Source: Longispora albida DSM 44784 (GTDB lineage: Bacteria > Actinomycetota > Actinomycetes > Mycobacteriales > Micromonosporaceae). From it: a DNA stretch of 64,000 bases. The DNA lies in assembly GCF_000379825.1 (NCBI RefSeq), contig NZ_KB903836.1, positions 310,599-374,598 of the forward strand, in the 5' to 3' direction. Made by a program: the position numbers and the translations under genes. Positions 34,081-43,380 of the stretch are shown in pieces. Positions within the stretch are counted from its first letter, which is position 1. Every line of letters starts with the position of its first letter. The notes under the pieces were generated by a model. The model worked only from the letters and a program-made list of their open reading frames with translations. It searched no databases and had not been told where the DNA came from.

Positions 34081-35175
34081 TCAGGCGGCCGGTTCCTGCA
34101 TCGTCGAGCAGTGGATCCCGCCCCCGCCCGCCATCAGCCGGTCCACGTCGAGCTGCACGACCACCCGGCCCGGGAACGCCCCGGCCAGCGCGGCCTTCGC
34201 CGCCTCGTCCCGCACCCGGTCGCCGAACTGTGCCGTGATCACCGCGCCGTTGACGACGTGGAAGTTCAGGTAGGAGTCGACGAACTGGTCACCGGACGCC
34301 CGGGTCCTGACCGGCCCGCCGACCTGGATCACCTGGAGCCGGCGTCCCCGGGCGTCGGTGGCCGCCGACAGGATCGCCAGCTGCTGGCGCGCGTCCTTCG
34401 CCCACACGTCGGTGCGGTCCGCCGGGGGTACCTGGACCATGACCACGCCCGGCCGGATGAACCGCGAGGTCACGTCGATGTGGTCGTCGGTGATGTCCTG
34501 GCCCTTGATGCCCGGTACCCAGATCATCCTGTCCGCGCCGTAGGCCAGCAGCACGGCCCGCTCCACGTCGGCGCGGCTCATGCCCGGGTTGCGGTTCTTG
34601 TTGACCAGGCTGCTCTCCGTGGCCATCACCGTCCCGTCCCCGTCGGTCTCGATCGCGCCACCCTCGCCGACGAAGCCCGCCGTCGTGAACGGCAGAGACA
34701 GGTACCCGGCGACGTATCCGGCCACCCGCGCGTCGGTGGCGTGGCGCTGCTTGCGGCCCCACCCGTTGAACCGGAGACCGATCGTGTCCACCCCGCCAGC
34801 CCCGTCGCGCCGGAACACCGGAGCCGTGTCACGCATCCACAGGTCGTCGGCCGGGATCTCGCCTGTCACGGTGACCTGCGGCCCGCACAGCGCCCGGGCG
34901 TCCGCCGCCGCGTACTGGCCTGCCGCGCACATCACCACCGGCTCGTACGCCGCGACCGTGCGGGCGATCAGCGCGATGTCGGCCTGCGCCCCGGCGAGAT
35001 CACGTCCCCAGATCGAACGGCTGGCCGGCCACGACATCCACGTGCGGGCGTGCGGGACGTCGTCGGGAGCCACCCGCCACCGCGGCTCGGTGCTGCGCGG
35101 CACCGCACCGGCTGCCCCGAACCCGGCAGCGCCGAGGACGGCCCGGCGCGACGGCTCCTGCTGTGATGTACCCAC
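34081..35175 (-). CDS. Tat-exported agmatine deiminase-like protein (paralog)
   Basis: The 364-residue precursor starts with GTG 35175, chosen because GGGAG lies six bases upstream. A Tat signal (PSRRAVLGAAGFGAAGA) precedes a deiminase domain: WPASRSIWGRD, WMRDTAPVF, LRFNGWGRKQ, GEGGAIETDGDGTVM, DDHIDVTSRF and catalytic Cys in GGGGIHCST. There is no lipobox, unlike its neighbour, so it may be released. The two genes are tandem duplicates that have diverged substantially. No N-carbamoylputrescine amidase gene is present nearby. Confidence 0.85.
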   Translation of the reverse strand: MGTSQQEPSRRAVLGAAGFGAAGAVPRSTEPRWRVAPDDVPHARTWMSWPASRSIWGRDLAGAQADIALIARTVAAYEPVVMCAAGQYAAADARALCGPQVTVTGEIPADDLWMRDTAPVFRRDGAGGVDTIGLRFNGWGRKQRHATDARVAGYVAGYLSLPFTTAGFVGEGGAIETDGDGTVMATESSLVNKNRNPGMSRADVERAVLLAYGADRMIWVPGIKGQDITDDHIDVTSRFIRPGVVMVQVPPADRTDVWAKDARQQLAILSAATDARGRRLQVIQVGGPVRTRASGDQFVDSYLNFHVVNGAVITAQFGDRVRDEAAKAALAGAFPGRVVVQLDVDRLMAGGGGIHCSTMQEPAA

Positions 35176-35373
35176 GGTTGGCTCCCAAGCTCGATGCGGC
35201 ACTTTCGCCTGCTCCGTGTACCCGATCGAGCACCGCGACCGCGAGCAGCCCGAGGCCGGTCACTGCTCGCTGCCGGACGGGCATGCCGCTCCCTCCCGCC
35301 GGCTGGATTCCGGCTCCCGCCCCCAGCATGCACGGCGGGAGCCAGGCACGTCCGGCGTTCGGGAGGTGCGCCG

Positions 35374-36627
35374 CTACCAGGCCCCGGGAGCGGCAGGCCT
35401 CGGAGTGTGTACCCGGCGGCGGCGCAACGCCCACCAGGCCACCGGGACCAGCAGCACAGCAGCGAACCCGATACCGGCGGCGCGCGTCCACAGTGGCCAC
35501 GGCCCCCGCTGGATGTTGCCTGCCGACCGGCGCACCGAACCGCGCAGCAGGCCCGTGGCGAGCTGGACGTCACCCACAGCGAGATCGTCGCGCCGTCCCA
35601 CCTCGAACCGGCTGATCACCTTGTGCTCGCCGGTCAGCTGCACCTCGATGATCAGGTTGGACGTCGTCCCGTCCACGTCGCCGCTGCTCGCCAGGAACGC
35701 CGACCCCGACCGCCAGCCCAGCACCTCGCGGCCGGTGTTGCGGGGCACGAGGTTCTTCGCCGGGATCGGGCCGGGCACCCGCTCGGCGTACCCGTCCACG
35801 TCGAGGAACACGAAGCTCGCGCCGCCGCCGTGGTAGTGGCTCTCGGTCCGGTCCTGCTCGTACTCCATCAGGACCAGCAGCGTCCCGTCCGGGCTCCACG
35901 CCGCGGGCCCGGTCAGGTGCTGCCCGTTGCTCAGTTCCTTCGTGCTCGCGGCCGCACCGTCCAGGCCGACGATCGTCAGCCCCCGGCCGTTCTGCACGGC
36001 GATCCGCTGCCCGTCGGGGGAGAAGGCCGCCCGGTTGTACCGGCTGTCGTCGTGCATCGAGCCGGGCCGGATCTGCCAGTGCTTCCCGGTCAGGGTGTCC
36101 AGGATCCACACGCCCCGCGCGACCGGGTCCATCCGGCTGGCCTCGTGCGTGTTGTACACGAGGTGACGGCTGTCGGGGGACCACGCGACGGGGAACGCCC
36201 CGCCGCTGGCCGGTCCCTTGTAGAGGCTGACCTGCCCGGTCACCAGGTCCACGATCCGGACCTCCGCCTGGCGCCCCGCACCGCCGACCGCGACGCGCGT
36301 GCCGTTCGGCGAGAGCTGCGGATGGTCGGCTGTGCTCGCCTGGGTCACCTCACGGTACGTGTTGTTGTACGCACCGGCCACGACCCGCTGGGCGAAGGTG
36401 AAGTCCTCGTGCCCGGTACCGCTGGAGTACATCGCGATGACCCGGCCGGGCGGGCTGTCACCCACAGCGCCGGTGAGCGGCGAGTAGCCCGGGAAGCTCA
36501 CCGGCAGGGTCGGGGTGCCCTTGTCCGGCCGGTCGCTCTCGGGCGGGTACAGGGCGATGGCAGCCAGGATCAGCCAGGCCAGCAGGGCCGCGCCCGCGAC
36601 GGTCAGCCGTTTCGTGTTCGCTCGCAC
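35374..36627 (-). CDS. membrane-anchored PD40/WD40-like beta-propeller protein
   Basis: The 417-residue protein has an N-terminal membrane helix (about 8-28), an extracellular PD40-type propeller with repeats ADHPQLSPNGTRVAV, PVAWSPDSRHLVYNT, RAAFSPDGQRIAVQN and AAWSPDGTLLVL, and a C-terminal membrane helix followed by RRRRVHTPR. The topology therefore places the propeller outside between two membrane anchors. GTG at 36627 fits a CACACT-GGCACG-GTG leaderless pattern; a TTG at 36714 would give a longer form. Function unknown. Confidence 0.7.
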   Translation of the reverse strand: MRANTKRLTVAGAALLAWLILAAIALYPPESDRPDKGTPTLPVSFPGYSPLTGAVGDSPPGRVIAMYSSGTGHEDFTFAQRVVAGAYNNTYREVTQASTADHPQLSPNGTRVAVGGAGRQAEVRIVDLVTGQVSLYKGPASGGAFPVAWSPDSRHLVYNTHEASRMDPVARGVWILDTLTGKHWQIRPGSMHDDSRYNRAAFSPDGQRIAVQNGRGLTIVGLDGAAASTKELSNGQHLTGPAAWSPDGTLLVLMEYEQDRTESHYHGGGASFVFLDVDGYAERVPGPIPAKNLVPRNTGREVLGWRSGSAFLASSGDVDGTTSNLIIEVQLTGEHKVISRFEVGRRDDLAVGDVQLATGLLRGSVRRSAGNIQRGPWPLWTRAAGIGFAAVLLVPVAWWALRRRRVHTPRPAAPGAW

Positions 36628-36783
36628 CGTGCCAGTGTGCAGCAGCCCGTCCACTGCGGCGGGCTGGCCAGCTGTCTCATGTGGAGTGAAGGGGGGCTGC
36701 GGTGCCTCGTACAAAATGATGCTCTTGATCTGAGGGGTAGTTCAGGTGGTTGGCCTCAGCAGGGTGGCGGCCCGCGAGTGTCG

Positions 36784-37458
36784 CTATGCGGAGTTTCTCA
36801 GGGGCTCAAGGGCGGCCAGGATGAGGTCGAGGCCGAAAAGGAACTCCTCCGCCGGGTCGTAGCCGGAGGCGGCGAGGGTCGCGGCGGACTCGTTGAGATA
36901 GGGGAACTCTTCGGGAGGAAGCTGGGGCAGGTAGACGTCCTCGACCATGTCCGCGAGCTCACCGGCGGTGTCGAACGGCACGCTGGCTTCCTGGAGGGCG
37001 TGCCCGTAGACATAGCTGTCGAGCAACCAGTTGGCGTGCGTCGCCATCAGGACAGAGAAGCCAGCCCTCCGCAGGCAGGCGGTGACCGCTTCGAGGTGGC
37101 GGAGGTGCGCGGGCCCCGGCGATGTCCGCGCGTCCATCAGGCCGATCGCCCACGGGTGGCGGGCGAGAACCTGCCGGGCGGATATCGACCGCCGCCGCAT
37201 CGCCGACTGCCAGCCAGTCTTCTCTGGCGGGAGCTCGATCTCCTCGAACACGACGTCGATCATGGCGTCCAGCAGCTCCTCCTTGCTCGCCACGTAGTAG
37301 TAGAGCGACATCGCGCCCGCGCCGAGCGCGCCTGCCAGCCGGCGCATGCTCAGCCCGTGGACCCCCTCATGGTCGGCGAGCCGGATCGCCTCGGCCACCA
37401 CGCGCTGCTTGTTCAGCCCGGAGTCTGACGCGGCCTGGCGTTGTTCTCTCGCGGACAC
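36784..37458 (-). CDS. TetR-family regulator (TetR_C type)
   Basis: The 224-residue protein has the HTH VVAEAIRLADHEGVHGLSMRRLAGALGAGAMSLYYYVASKEELL and a C-terminal domain of the tetracycline-repressor (TetR_C) class (LARHPWAIGLMD, GFSVLMATHANWLLDSYVYG). GGAG precedes the GTG start. It is divergent from a four-helix membrane protein, and the intervening DNA contains several GTAC-centred palindromes that are likely operators for both genes. Confidence 0.85.
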   Translation of the reverse strand: MSAREQRQAASDSGLNKQRVVAEAIRLADHEGVHGLSMRRLAGALGAGAMSLYYYVASKEELLDAMIDVVFEEIELPPEKTGWQSAMRRRSISARQVLARHPWAIGLMDARTSPGPAHLRHLEAVTACLRRAGFSVLMATHANWLLDSYVYGHALQEASVPFDTAGELADMVEDVYLPQLPPEEFPYLNESAATLAASGYDPAEEFLFGLDLILAALEPLRNSA

Positions 37459-37490
37459 GGGTCTCCTCGCTCCCTCGGACGGCTTGACGA

Positions 37491-37537
37491 TCGTACAGCG
37501 TACGACCCATAGTACGGTGTACGACGTACAGTGTACG
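37491..37537. promoter_or_regulatory. cluster of GTAC-centred palindromes, TetR operator region
   Basis: Three palindromes lie in 47 bp: TCGTACAGCGTACGA (37491-37505), GTACGGTGTAC (37512-37522) and CGTACAGTGTACG (37525-37537). They lie between the TetR gene and the divergent membrane-protein gene. The outer two share the core CGTACA. Confidence 0.7.
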
Positions 37538-37580
37538 AGACGGCGAGGGGCCCCGGCTCGGACGTAACGAAGGGGTAGTG

Positions 37581-38276
37581 ATGAGACCACCGGAGAACAC
37601 CTCCACCACGCCAGCCAGCAGCCGGTTCGTCCGAGGCCGGCTCGTCGGCGCTGCGGCGATCGCGTTCGCGGTGCTGGTGGTGACAGAGAACGTGTTGTTT
37701 GCGGTAACGGGCGCGCCGCCCTACGACGCTCCGATCGAGAAAGTGCTGGCCTACTACCAGGCCAACCGCGACGCGGTCGCGATCGAGTCCGGCCTGGTAG
37801 CCCTGTACCTGCCCCTGCTGCTCGTGTTCGTGACGGGACTGCACGGCCTCCTGGCGCGGCGCGGCGGAGCGGGCACCGACTGGTCGCGCCTTGCCGTGGC
37901 CGCTGGCGCGACGCTGTCGGCGATCTTCGTGCTTGTCAACGTCCTGCAGATCGGGCTCGCGCTCGCCGCCGACGGGCTCGCCGAGCCGACGCCCGCGTTC
38001 GGGCTCATCTGGCAGATTCACGCGGCGGCGTACGCGCTGGCACTGCCGATGCTCGGCACCACCTGCATCGGCCTGGCCCTCGCCACGCACGCGAGCGGGC
38101 TGACTGCGGCCTGGCAGCGCCTGCTGGGCATGGCGGGCGGGAGCCTGCTGCTCGCCGCGGGGCCGGGCAGTCTCGCGATCGCCGACGGATCGCCGCTGAT
38201 CTTCGCCGGGCTCCTGGGGTTCCTCGCCTGGCTCGTCTGGCTGCTCACGACCGGCGTGCGCCTCGTCAGGTCATGA
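37581..38276 (+). CDS. polytopic membrane protein (DUF4386-like)
   Basis: The 231-residue protein has about six hydrophobic segments and the general layout of DUF4386 proteins: a first helix, an extracellular stretch (TGAPPYDAPIEKVLAYYQANRDAVAIESG) and paired helices. No transport motif is visible. AGGGG precedes ATG by five bases. It is divergent from a TetR gene and separated from it by clustered operators, so it is probably inducible by the ligand of that repressor. Confidence 0.65.
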   Translation: MRPPENTSTTPASSRFVRGRLVGAAAIAFAVLVVTENVLFAVTGAPPYDAPIEKVLAYYQANRDAVAIESGLVALYLPLLLVFVTGLHGLLARRGGAGTDWSRLAVAAGATLSAIFVLVNVLQIGLALAADGLAEPTPAFGLIWQIHAAAYALALPMLGTTCIGLALATHASGLTAAWQRLLGMAGGSLLLAAGPGSLAIADGSPLIFAGLLGFLAWLVWLLTTGVRLVRS

Positions 38277-38363
38277 CCGGATGAGGGCGGCACCGAGGTC
38301 GCGCACGCGGGCGAGGATTCCGCGGAGGGCCGCCCGGGGCCTTCCAGGGCGGGAATGACAAGA

Positions 38364-38408
38364 GGAAGGCCCGCCCACGTACCGGAGTTGTACGTGGGCG
38401 GGCCTTCC
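38364..38408. terminator. terminator after sdhCAB
   Basis: A perfect 19-bp stem (GGAAGGCCCGCCCACGTAC with its complement) around a 7-nt loop lies 44 bp downstream of the sdhB stop and also downstream of the convergent membrane-protein gene. Confidence 0.85.
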
Positions 38409-38451
38409 GCGCTGCTCATTCCTGGTCTGGGAGGTGTCCCGGCCAGTCTGG

Positions 38452-39192
38452 TCAGACCTTGGAGGCCTTGAGGAAGTCGCGGTTGAGGCGGCCGATGGTC
38501 TCCAGCGGGATGCCCTTCGGGCAGACCGCCGTGCACTCACCGGTGTTGGTGCAGCCACCGAAGTCCAGCTCGTCGTGCGTGTGCACCATGTTGAGCACCC
38601 GCTCGTCGCGCTCCGGCTGGCCCTGCGGCACCAGGCCCAGATGCGTGATCTTCGCTGCGGTGAACAGCATGCCGGAACCGTTCGGGCAGGCTGCGACGCA
38701 CGCGCCGCAGCCGATGCAGGTCGCGGCCTCGAACGCGGCGTCGGCGTCGGCCTTCGGCACCGGCACGGCGTGCGCGTCGGGCGCGGAACCGGTCGGAGCC
38801 GAGATGTAGCCACCCGCCTGAATGATCTTGTCGAACGCCGTGCGGTCGACGACCAGGTCCTTGATGACCGGGAACGCCCGCGCCCGCCACGGCTCGATGT
38901 CGATCGTGTCGCCGTCCTTGTAGTGCCGCATGTGCAGCTGGCACGTCGTCGTGGCCTTCTGCGGGCCGTGCGGGGTGCCGTTGATGACCAGGCTGCACGC
39001 GCCGCAGATGCCCTCACGGCAGTCGTGGTCGAAGGCGACCGGCTCCTCGCCGTCCAGGATCAGCTTCTCGTTGAGAACGTCGAGCATCTCCAGGAACGAC
39101 ATGTCCGGGGACACGTCCGACAGCGGGTAGGTGACCATGCGGCCCTTGTCCCCGGGACCGTTCTGCCGCCAGATGCGCAGAGTCAGGTTCAT
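38452..39192 (-). CDS. sdhB: succinate dehydrogenase/fumarate reductase iron-sulfur subunit
   Basis: The 246-residue protein has the plant-type [2Fe-2S] motif [18 protein letters not shown] and a further C in TTTCQLH, then [16 protein letters not shown] and [16 protein letters not shown] for the [4Fe-4S] and [3Fe-4S] clusters. It passes electrons from SdhA to the membrane cytochrome b. Its start overlaps the sdhA stop by one base (TAATG). It is the last gene of the operon and is followed by a strong terminator. Confidence 0.96.
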   Translation of the reverse strand: MNLTLRIWRQNGPGDKGRMVTYPLSDVSPDMSFLEMLDVLNEKLILDGEEPVAFDHDCREGICGACSLVINGTPHGPQKATTTCQLHMRHYKDGDTIDIEPWRARAFPVIKDLVVDRTAFDKIIQAGGYISAPTGSAPDAHAVPVPKADADAAFEAATCIGCGACVAACPNGSGMLFTAAKITHLGLVPQGQPERDERVLNMVHTHDELDFGGCTNTGECTAVCPKGIPLETIGRLNRDFLKASKV

Positions 39193-41129
39193 TACTTGTA
39201 GCTCCTCTGCGAAGGCTTGACGTACTCGAACACGAGCTCTTCCTTGTGCAGCACCGGCGCAGAACCGGTGTGCTCCCAGGCCGCCACGTACGAGAAGTTC
39301 TCGTCGTCGCGCTGCGCCTCGCCGTCGGCGTCCTGGCTCTCGGCGCGGAAGTGCCCGCCGCAGCTCTCGGTACGCGCCAGGGCGTCCAGGCACATCAGCT
39401 CGGCCAGGTCCATGAAGTCCACGACCCGCCCTGCGCGCTCCAGCGCCTGGTTGAGGCCCTCACCGGTACCGCTGACCTTGACGCGCTTCCAGAACTCCTC
39501 GCGCAGCTCCGGGATGCGCTCCAGAGCCTTGCGCAGGCCGGCCTCGGTGCGCTCCATGCCGCAGTACTCCCACATGAGCTGGCCCAGCTCGCGGTGGAAG
39601 GAGTCGGCGGTGCGGTCGCCGTCGTTGGTCACGAGCCGCTCGATCTGGCCGGTGACCTTCGCGATGGCTTCCTTCGACGCCGGGTGGCTCTCGTCGACCT
39701 TGTCGAACGGGCCGGCCGCCAGGTAGTCACCGATGGTGTTCGGCAGCACGAAGTACCCGTCGGCGAGGCCCTGCATCAGCGCGGACGCGCCGAGCCGGTT
39801 GGCGCCGTGGTCGGAGAAGTTCGCCTCGCCCGCCACGAACAGGCCCGGGATGGTCGACTGGAGGTCGTAGTCGACCCACAGCCCGCCCATCGTGTAGTGC
39901 ACGGCCGGGTAGATCCGCATGGGCTGCTCGAACGGGTTCTCGCCGGTGATCCGCTCGTACATCTCGAACAGGTTGCCGTACTTGGCGTCGACGGCGTCCC
40001 GGCCGAGCCGCTTGATCGCGTCGGCGAAGTCGAGGTACACGCCCAGGCCACCCGGGCCGACACCACGGCCCTCGTCGCACACGTTCTTCGCGGCGCGGGA
40101 GGCGATGTCACGGGGCACCAGGTTGCCGAACGCCGGGTAGATGCGCTCGAGGTAGTAGTCGCGCTCGGCCTCGGGGATGTCGGCGGCCCTGCGGGTGTCA
40201 CCCTTGGCCTTCGGCACCCACACGCGGCCGTCGTTACGCAGCGACTCGCTCATCAGGGTCAGCTTCGACTGGTGGTCGCCGCTGACCGGGATGCAGGTCG
40301 GGTGGATCTGGGTGTAGCAGGGGTTCGCGAAGTACGCGCCCCGCCGGTGCGCACGCCAGCTCGCCGTGACGTTGCAGCCCTTGGCGTTGGTCGACAGGTA
40401 GAACACGTTGCCGTACCCGCCGGACGCCAGCACCACGGCGTCGGCGAAGTGCGTCTCGATCTCGCCGGACACCATGTCCCGCACGACGATGCCCCGGGCC
40501 CGGCCGTCGATGACGATCAGGTCCAGCATCTCGTGGCGGGAGTGCATCTCGACGGTGCCGGCCGCGATCTGCCGCTCCAGGGCCTGGTACGCGCCGAGCA
40601 GCAGCTGCTGGCCCGTCTGCCCCCGGGCGTAGAACGTCCGCGACACCTGCGCGCCGCCGAAGGACCGGGTGTCGAGCAGGCCGCCGTACTCACGGGCGAA
40701 CGGCACGCCCTGTGCCACGCACTGGTCGATGATCTCCACCGAGATCTGGGCCAGCCGGTGCACGTTGGACTCGCGCGAGCGGAAGTCGCCGCCCTTCACC
40801 GTGTCGTAGAACAGCCGGTGGATCGAGTCGCCGTCGTTGCGGTAGTTCTTCGCGGCGTTGATGCCGCCCTGCGCGGCGATCGAGTGGGCGCGGCGCGGGG
40901 AGTCCTGGTAGCAGAACGACTTCACCCGGTAGCCCAGCTCGCCCAGCGTGGCGGCGGCGGCGCCACCGGCCAGGCCGGTGCCGACGACGATCACGTCGAG
41001 CTTGCGCTTGTTGGCCGGGTTGACCAGCTTGGCGCCGAACCGGCGCTTGTCCCACCGGGTCTCGATCGGGCCCTCGGGGGCCTTCGAGTCCTTGATGGGC
41101 TCGCCTTCGGTGTAATCCGAGAACGTCAT
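39192..41129 (-). CDS. sdhA: succinate dehydrogenase/fumarate reductase flavoprotein subunit
   Basis: The 645-residue subunit has the FAD-binding start [22 protein letters not shown], the covalent-flavin site region [11 protein letters not shown] with His, the substrate-binding HPTCIP segment, and [30 protein letters not shown]. It oxidises succinate to fumarate on the cytosolic side. Its length and the absence of a separate SdhD fit the B-type (five-helix SdhC) enzyme. The gene starts two bases after sdhC. Confidence 0.96.
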   Translation of the reverse strand: MTFSDYTEGEPIKDSKAPEGPIETRWDKRRFGAKLVNPANKRKLDVIVVGTGLAGGAAAATLGELGYRVKSFCYQDSPRRAHSIAAQGGINAAKNYRNDGDSIHRLFYDTVKGGDFRSRESNVHRLAQISVEIIDQCVAQGVPFAREYGGLLDTRSFGGAQVSRTFYARGQTGQQLLLGAYQALERQIAAGTVEMHSRHEMLDLIVIDGRARGIVVRDMVSGEIETHFADAVVLASGGYGNVFYLSTNAKGCNVTASWRAHRRGAYFANPCYTQIHPTCIPVSGDHQSKLTLMSESLRNDGRVWVPKAKGDTRRAADIPEAERDYYLERIYPAFGNLVPRDIASRAAKNVCDEGRGVGPGGLGVYLDFADAIKRLGRDAVDAKYGNLFEMYERITGENPFEQPMRIYPAVHYTMGGLWVDYDLQSTIPGLFVAGEANFSDHGANRLGASALMQGLADGYFVLPNTIGDYLAAGPFDKVDESHPASKEAIAKVTGQIERLVTNDGDRTADSFHRELGQLMWEYCGMERTEAGLRKALERIPELREEFWKRVKVSGTGEGLNQALERAGRVVDFMDLAELMCLDALARTESCGGHFRAESQDADGEAQRDDENFSYVAAWEHTGSAPVLHKEELVFEYVKPSQRSYK

Positions 41130-41131
41130 CG

Positions 41132-41821
41132 CTACTTCACCAACCCCGTGACAACCGCGAACGGCACGGACAGGAACATGGCGCACAGGAGCACGGAGAA
41201 GCCGAGGGCGACGCCCTTGAGGAACTTCTCTCGCCGCTCGTTGCTGCGGCCCAGGGTCTGGATAGCACTCCAGAGGCCGTGCCGCAGGTGGAACCCGACA
41301 GTCACCACGGCCAGCACGTAGAACGCGGTCACGTACCAGCGCGAGGGGGCGAAGTCGGCGGACAGCCGGGCGAAGGGGCCGCCGTCCGGGTTCGGGTTCA
41401 GGTGACCGGTGGTGAGGTCGAGGATGTGGTAGATGACGAAGAGGACGACGATCACGCCACCCCAGCGCATCGTCCGCGCGGCGTAGGAGCCCTGCACCGG
41501 CTTGCGGTGGGCGTACTTCACCGGGCGGGCGCGCTTGGCCCGCAGCGCGAGCGAGGTCGCCGACCAGATGTGCCCGATGACCGCGGCCAGCAGGCCGACC
41601 CGGGCCAGCCACAGGAAGCCCTCGTGCGGCAGGATCGGCGTCAGCACCGTGCGCAGCCAGTGCGAGTAGTGGTCGAACGCGTCGCCGCCGAAGAACACCT
41701 TCATGTTCCCGAGGGCGTGGAAGAACAGGAACCCGACGAGCATCAGGCCCGTCACCGCCATCACGGCCTTCTTGCCCACCGTTGACCGCGTCAACGACTT
41801 GGACCTAGTCATAACTGCCAC
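41132..41821 (-). CDS. sdhC: succinate dehydrogenase cytochrome b subunit (B-type SdhC)
   Basis: The 229-residue protein has five membrane helices and conserved histidines for two haems ([32 protein letters not shown]). A single long cytochrome subunit with no SdhD is the B-type arrangement of actinobacteria and Bacillus. GTG 41821 follows TAGCGT by eight bases; an ATG three codons later is also possible. It is divergent from a LysR gene, which may control the operon. Confidence 0.92.
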   Translation of the reverse strand: MAVMTRSKSLTRSTVGKKAVMAVTGLMLVGFLFFHALGNMKVFFGGDAFDHYSHWLRTVLTPILPHEGFLWLARVGLLAAVIGHIWSATSLALRAKRARPVKYAHRKPVQGSYAARTMRWGGVIVVLFVIYHILDLTTGHLNPNPDGGPFARLSADFAPSRWYVTAFYVLAVVTVGFHLRHGLWSAIQTLGRSNERREKFLKGVALGFSVLLCAMFLSVPFAVVTGLVK

Positions 41822-41899
41822 AACGTCAGACGCTAAGCACGTACCGGACAGTCGTCTAATGCATCAGACCCCCATGGTCCATTCCCTTAGGCTATGGGT

Positions 41900-42778
41900 A
41901 TGCAGCTCCAGCAGCTCCGGTACTTCGTCGCGGTCGCCGAATCCCGGCATTTCACGCAAGCCGCCGAGAATATCGGTGTGACCCAACCCACGCTGAGTAA
42001 GCAGATTCACACCCTGGAGATGGATCTCGGGGCCACCCTGCTCAACCGGGGCCGTGGCGCGATCACCCTGACCCCCGCAGGTGAGGCCTTGCTGCCCCTG
42101 GCCAGGAGAATCATCGCCGACGCCGACACCGCCAGGTCCGAGATCGGCGACCTGATCGGCCTGCGTACCGGGCGGCTGCGGCTCGGCGCGACCCCCAGCC
42201 TGTGCACGTCGCTGGCGGCCGAGGCTCTGCGCGCCTTCCGCGACGCCCACCCCGGAGTCCGGTTGCAGGTGGAGGAGGGCGGCTCCCAGGACCTCGTGCG
42301 TACCCTCACCCGGGGCGGCCTCGACCTCGCCCTCATCATCCTCCCCGAGCACGGCACCGACCCGGCCCTGGAAACCCGGCCGCTGCTGTCGGAGAGCCTC
42401 GTCGTCGCCTCCGCGTACTCCCTCGGCCGCCGCGAAGTGGAGATCACCGACCTGCGGCACTACGACCTGGTCATGTTCCGCCCCGGGTACGACCTGCGCG
42501 ACGCGACCCTGGAGGCGTGCGGCCGGGCCGGGTTCACGCCGCGCTTCGCCGTGGAGGGCGGGGAGATGGACGCGGTACTCGGGTTCGTGGAGGCGGGCCT
42601 GGGCGTCGCCCTCGTACCCGCGATGGTCCTCGCCGGCCGCCCGCGCCTGCGCGCCACCCCGCTCGCGGCCCCCGGCATCCCGCGCACCATCGCCCTCGCC
42701 CAGCGCCGCGACGTCGAGCCGACCCACGCGGCCCGCGCGTTCCAGGAGATCCTGCTGGCCCACCTCGCCGACCGCTGA
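41900..42778 (+). CDS. LysR-family transcriptional regulator
   Basis: The 292-residue protein has the LysR HTH (MQLQQLRYFVAVAESRHFTQAAENIGVTQPTLSKQIHTLE) and a periplasmic-binding-like effector domain (TGRLRLGATPSLCTSLAAEAL). It is divergent from sdhCAB, the classic LysR layout, so control of that operon is a reasonable inference. TAGGCT (41888-41893) lies six bases before ATG 41900, which is preferred over the ATG at 41894 for a leaderless start. Confidence 0.92.
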   Translation: MQLQQLRYFVAVAESRHFTQAAENIGVTQPTLSKQIHTLEMDLGATLLNRGRGAITLTPAGEALLPLARRIIADADTARSEIGDLIGLRTGRLRLGATPSLCTSLAAEALRAFRDAHPGVRLQVEEGGSQDLVRTLTRGGLDLALIILPEHGTDPALETRPLLSESLVVASAYSLGRREVEITDLRHYDLVMFRPGYDLRDATLEACGRAGFTPRFAVEGGEMDAVLGFVEAGLGVALVPAMVLAGRPRLRATPLAAPGIPRTIALAQRRDVEPTHAARAFQEILLAHLADR

Positions 42779-42928
42779 GCTGGGCAGGCGCCTGTGCGGA
42801 ACAGAACGGAACAGCATTCCGTACTCATCGGAACACTGTCAGCCATTGTGCCCCTCTGTGGGTGCCCCGAAGCTGGGGCCAGCGCCGCCGGTGACGTGCC
42901 GGCGGTGATCGATCCTCAGGAGGAACTC

Positions 42929-43261
42929 TTGATCAGGAAGACGCTCACCGTGATCGTGCTGACCGCAGGTGTGCTCGGGGCTGCCACGCCGGCTGTGGCC
43001 GCCAGCCCGGATGCCGCCCCGAGCGTGAGTGCGGACGGCCCCTACTGCGCACTGTCGTGGAACGACAACTACACCGCTGGCATCACGTGCGTCGGCGGCG
43101 GAAACGGCTCGTTCCGCGCCAGCGCGCAGTGCAAGAACGGCCAGTGGGCACGAGGCGAAACCGTTGCGCTGGGCTATACCTCCTACGCCTACTGCTCGTC
43201 CCTCGGTTCCTCGCTGTACAAGCCCGTGCGGTGGAACGCCTTCGTCGGCACCTCGAACTGA
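42929..43261 (+). CDS. small secreted cysteine-containing protein
   Basis: The TTG at 42929 is preceded by an ideal AGGAGG ribosome site, giving a 110-residue precursor MIRKTLTVIVLTAGVLGAAT with a signal peptide cleaved near AVAAS. The mature 85 residues contain four cysteines (PYCALS, ITCVGG, AQCKNG, AYCSSL) with aromatic and glycine-rich spacing (WNDNYTAGITCVGGGNGSF), suggesting two disulfides in a small beta-rich domain. The family is not recognised. Confidence 0.7.
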   Translation: MIRKTLTVIVLTAGVLGAATPAVAASPDAAPSVSADGPYCALSWNDNYTAGITCVGGGNGSFRASAQCKNGQWARGETVALGYTSYAYCSSLGSSLYKPVRWNAFVGTSN

Positions 43262-43271
43262 GTGTCAGCTG

Positions 43272-43312
43272 GCTCGCGGCCCCCGGCCTGGCACCGGCCA
43301 GGGGCCGCGAGC
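43272..43312 (+). terminator. terminator after the small secreted protein
   Basis: GCTCGCGGCCCC and its complement form a 12-bp stem; the loop itself contains GGCC/GGCC pairing. It lies 11 bp after the stop. Confidence 0.75.
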
Positions 43313-43380
43313 GAATCGTCCCGCCAGGCCCGTCAACGGCGGCCTAGAATCGGCACTCCACCATGCATAGGAGCGTGTCG

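Noticed and set aside
35176-35373. Short minus-strand frame with a signal-like start (MPVRQRAVTGLGLLAVAVL) in a 198-bp gap
   Set aside because: It runs into the deiminase gene in another frame, has no ribosome site, and no family resemblance.
39246-41321. 691-codon plus-strand frame opposite sdhA
   Set aside because: sdhA is unambiguous on the minus strand.
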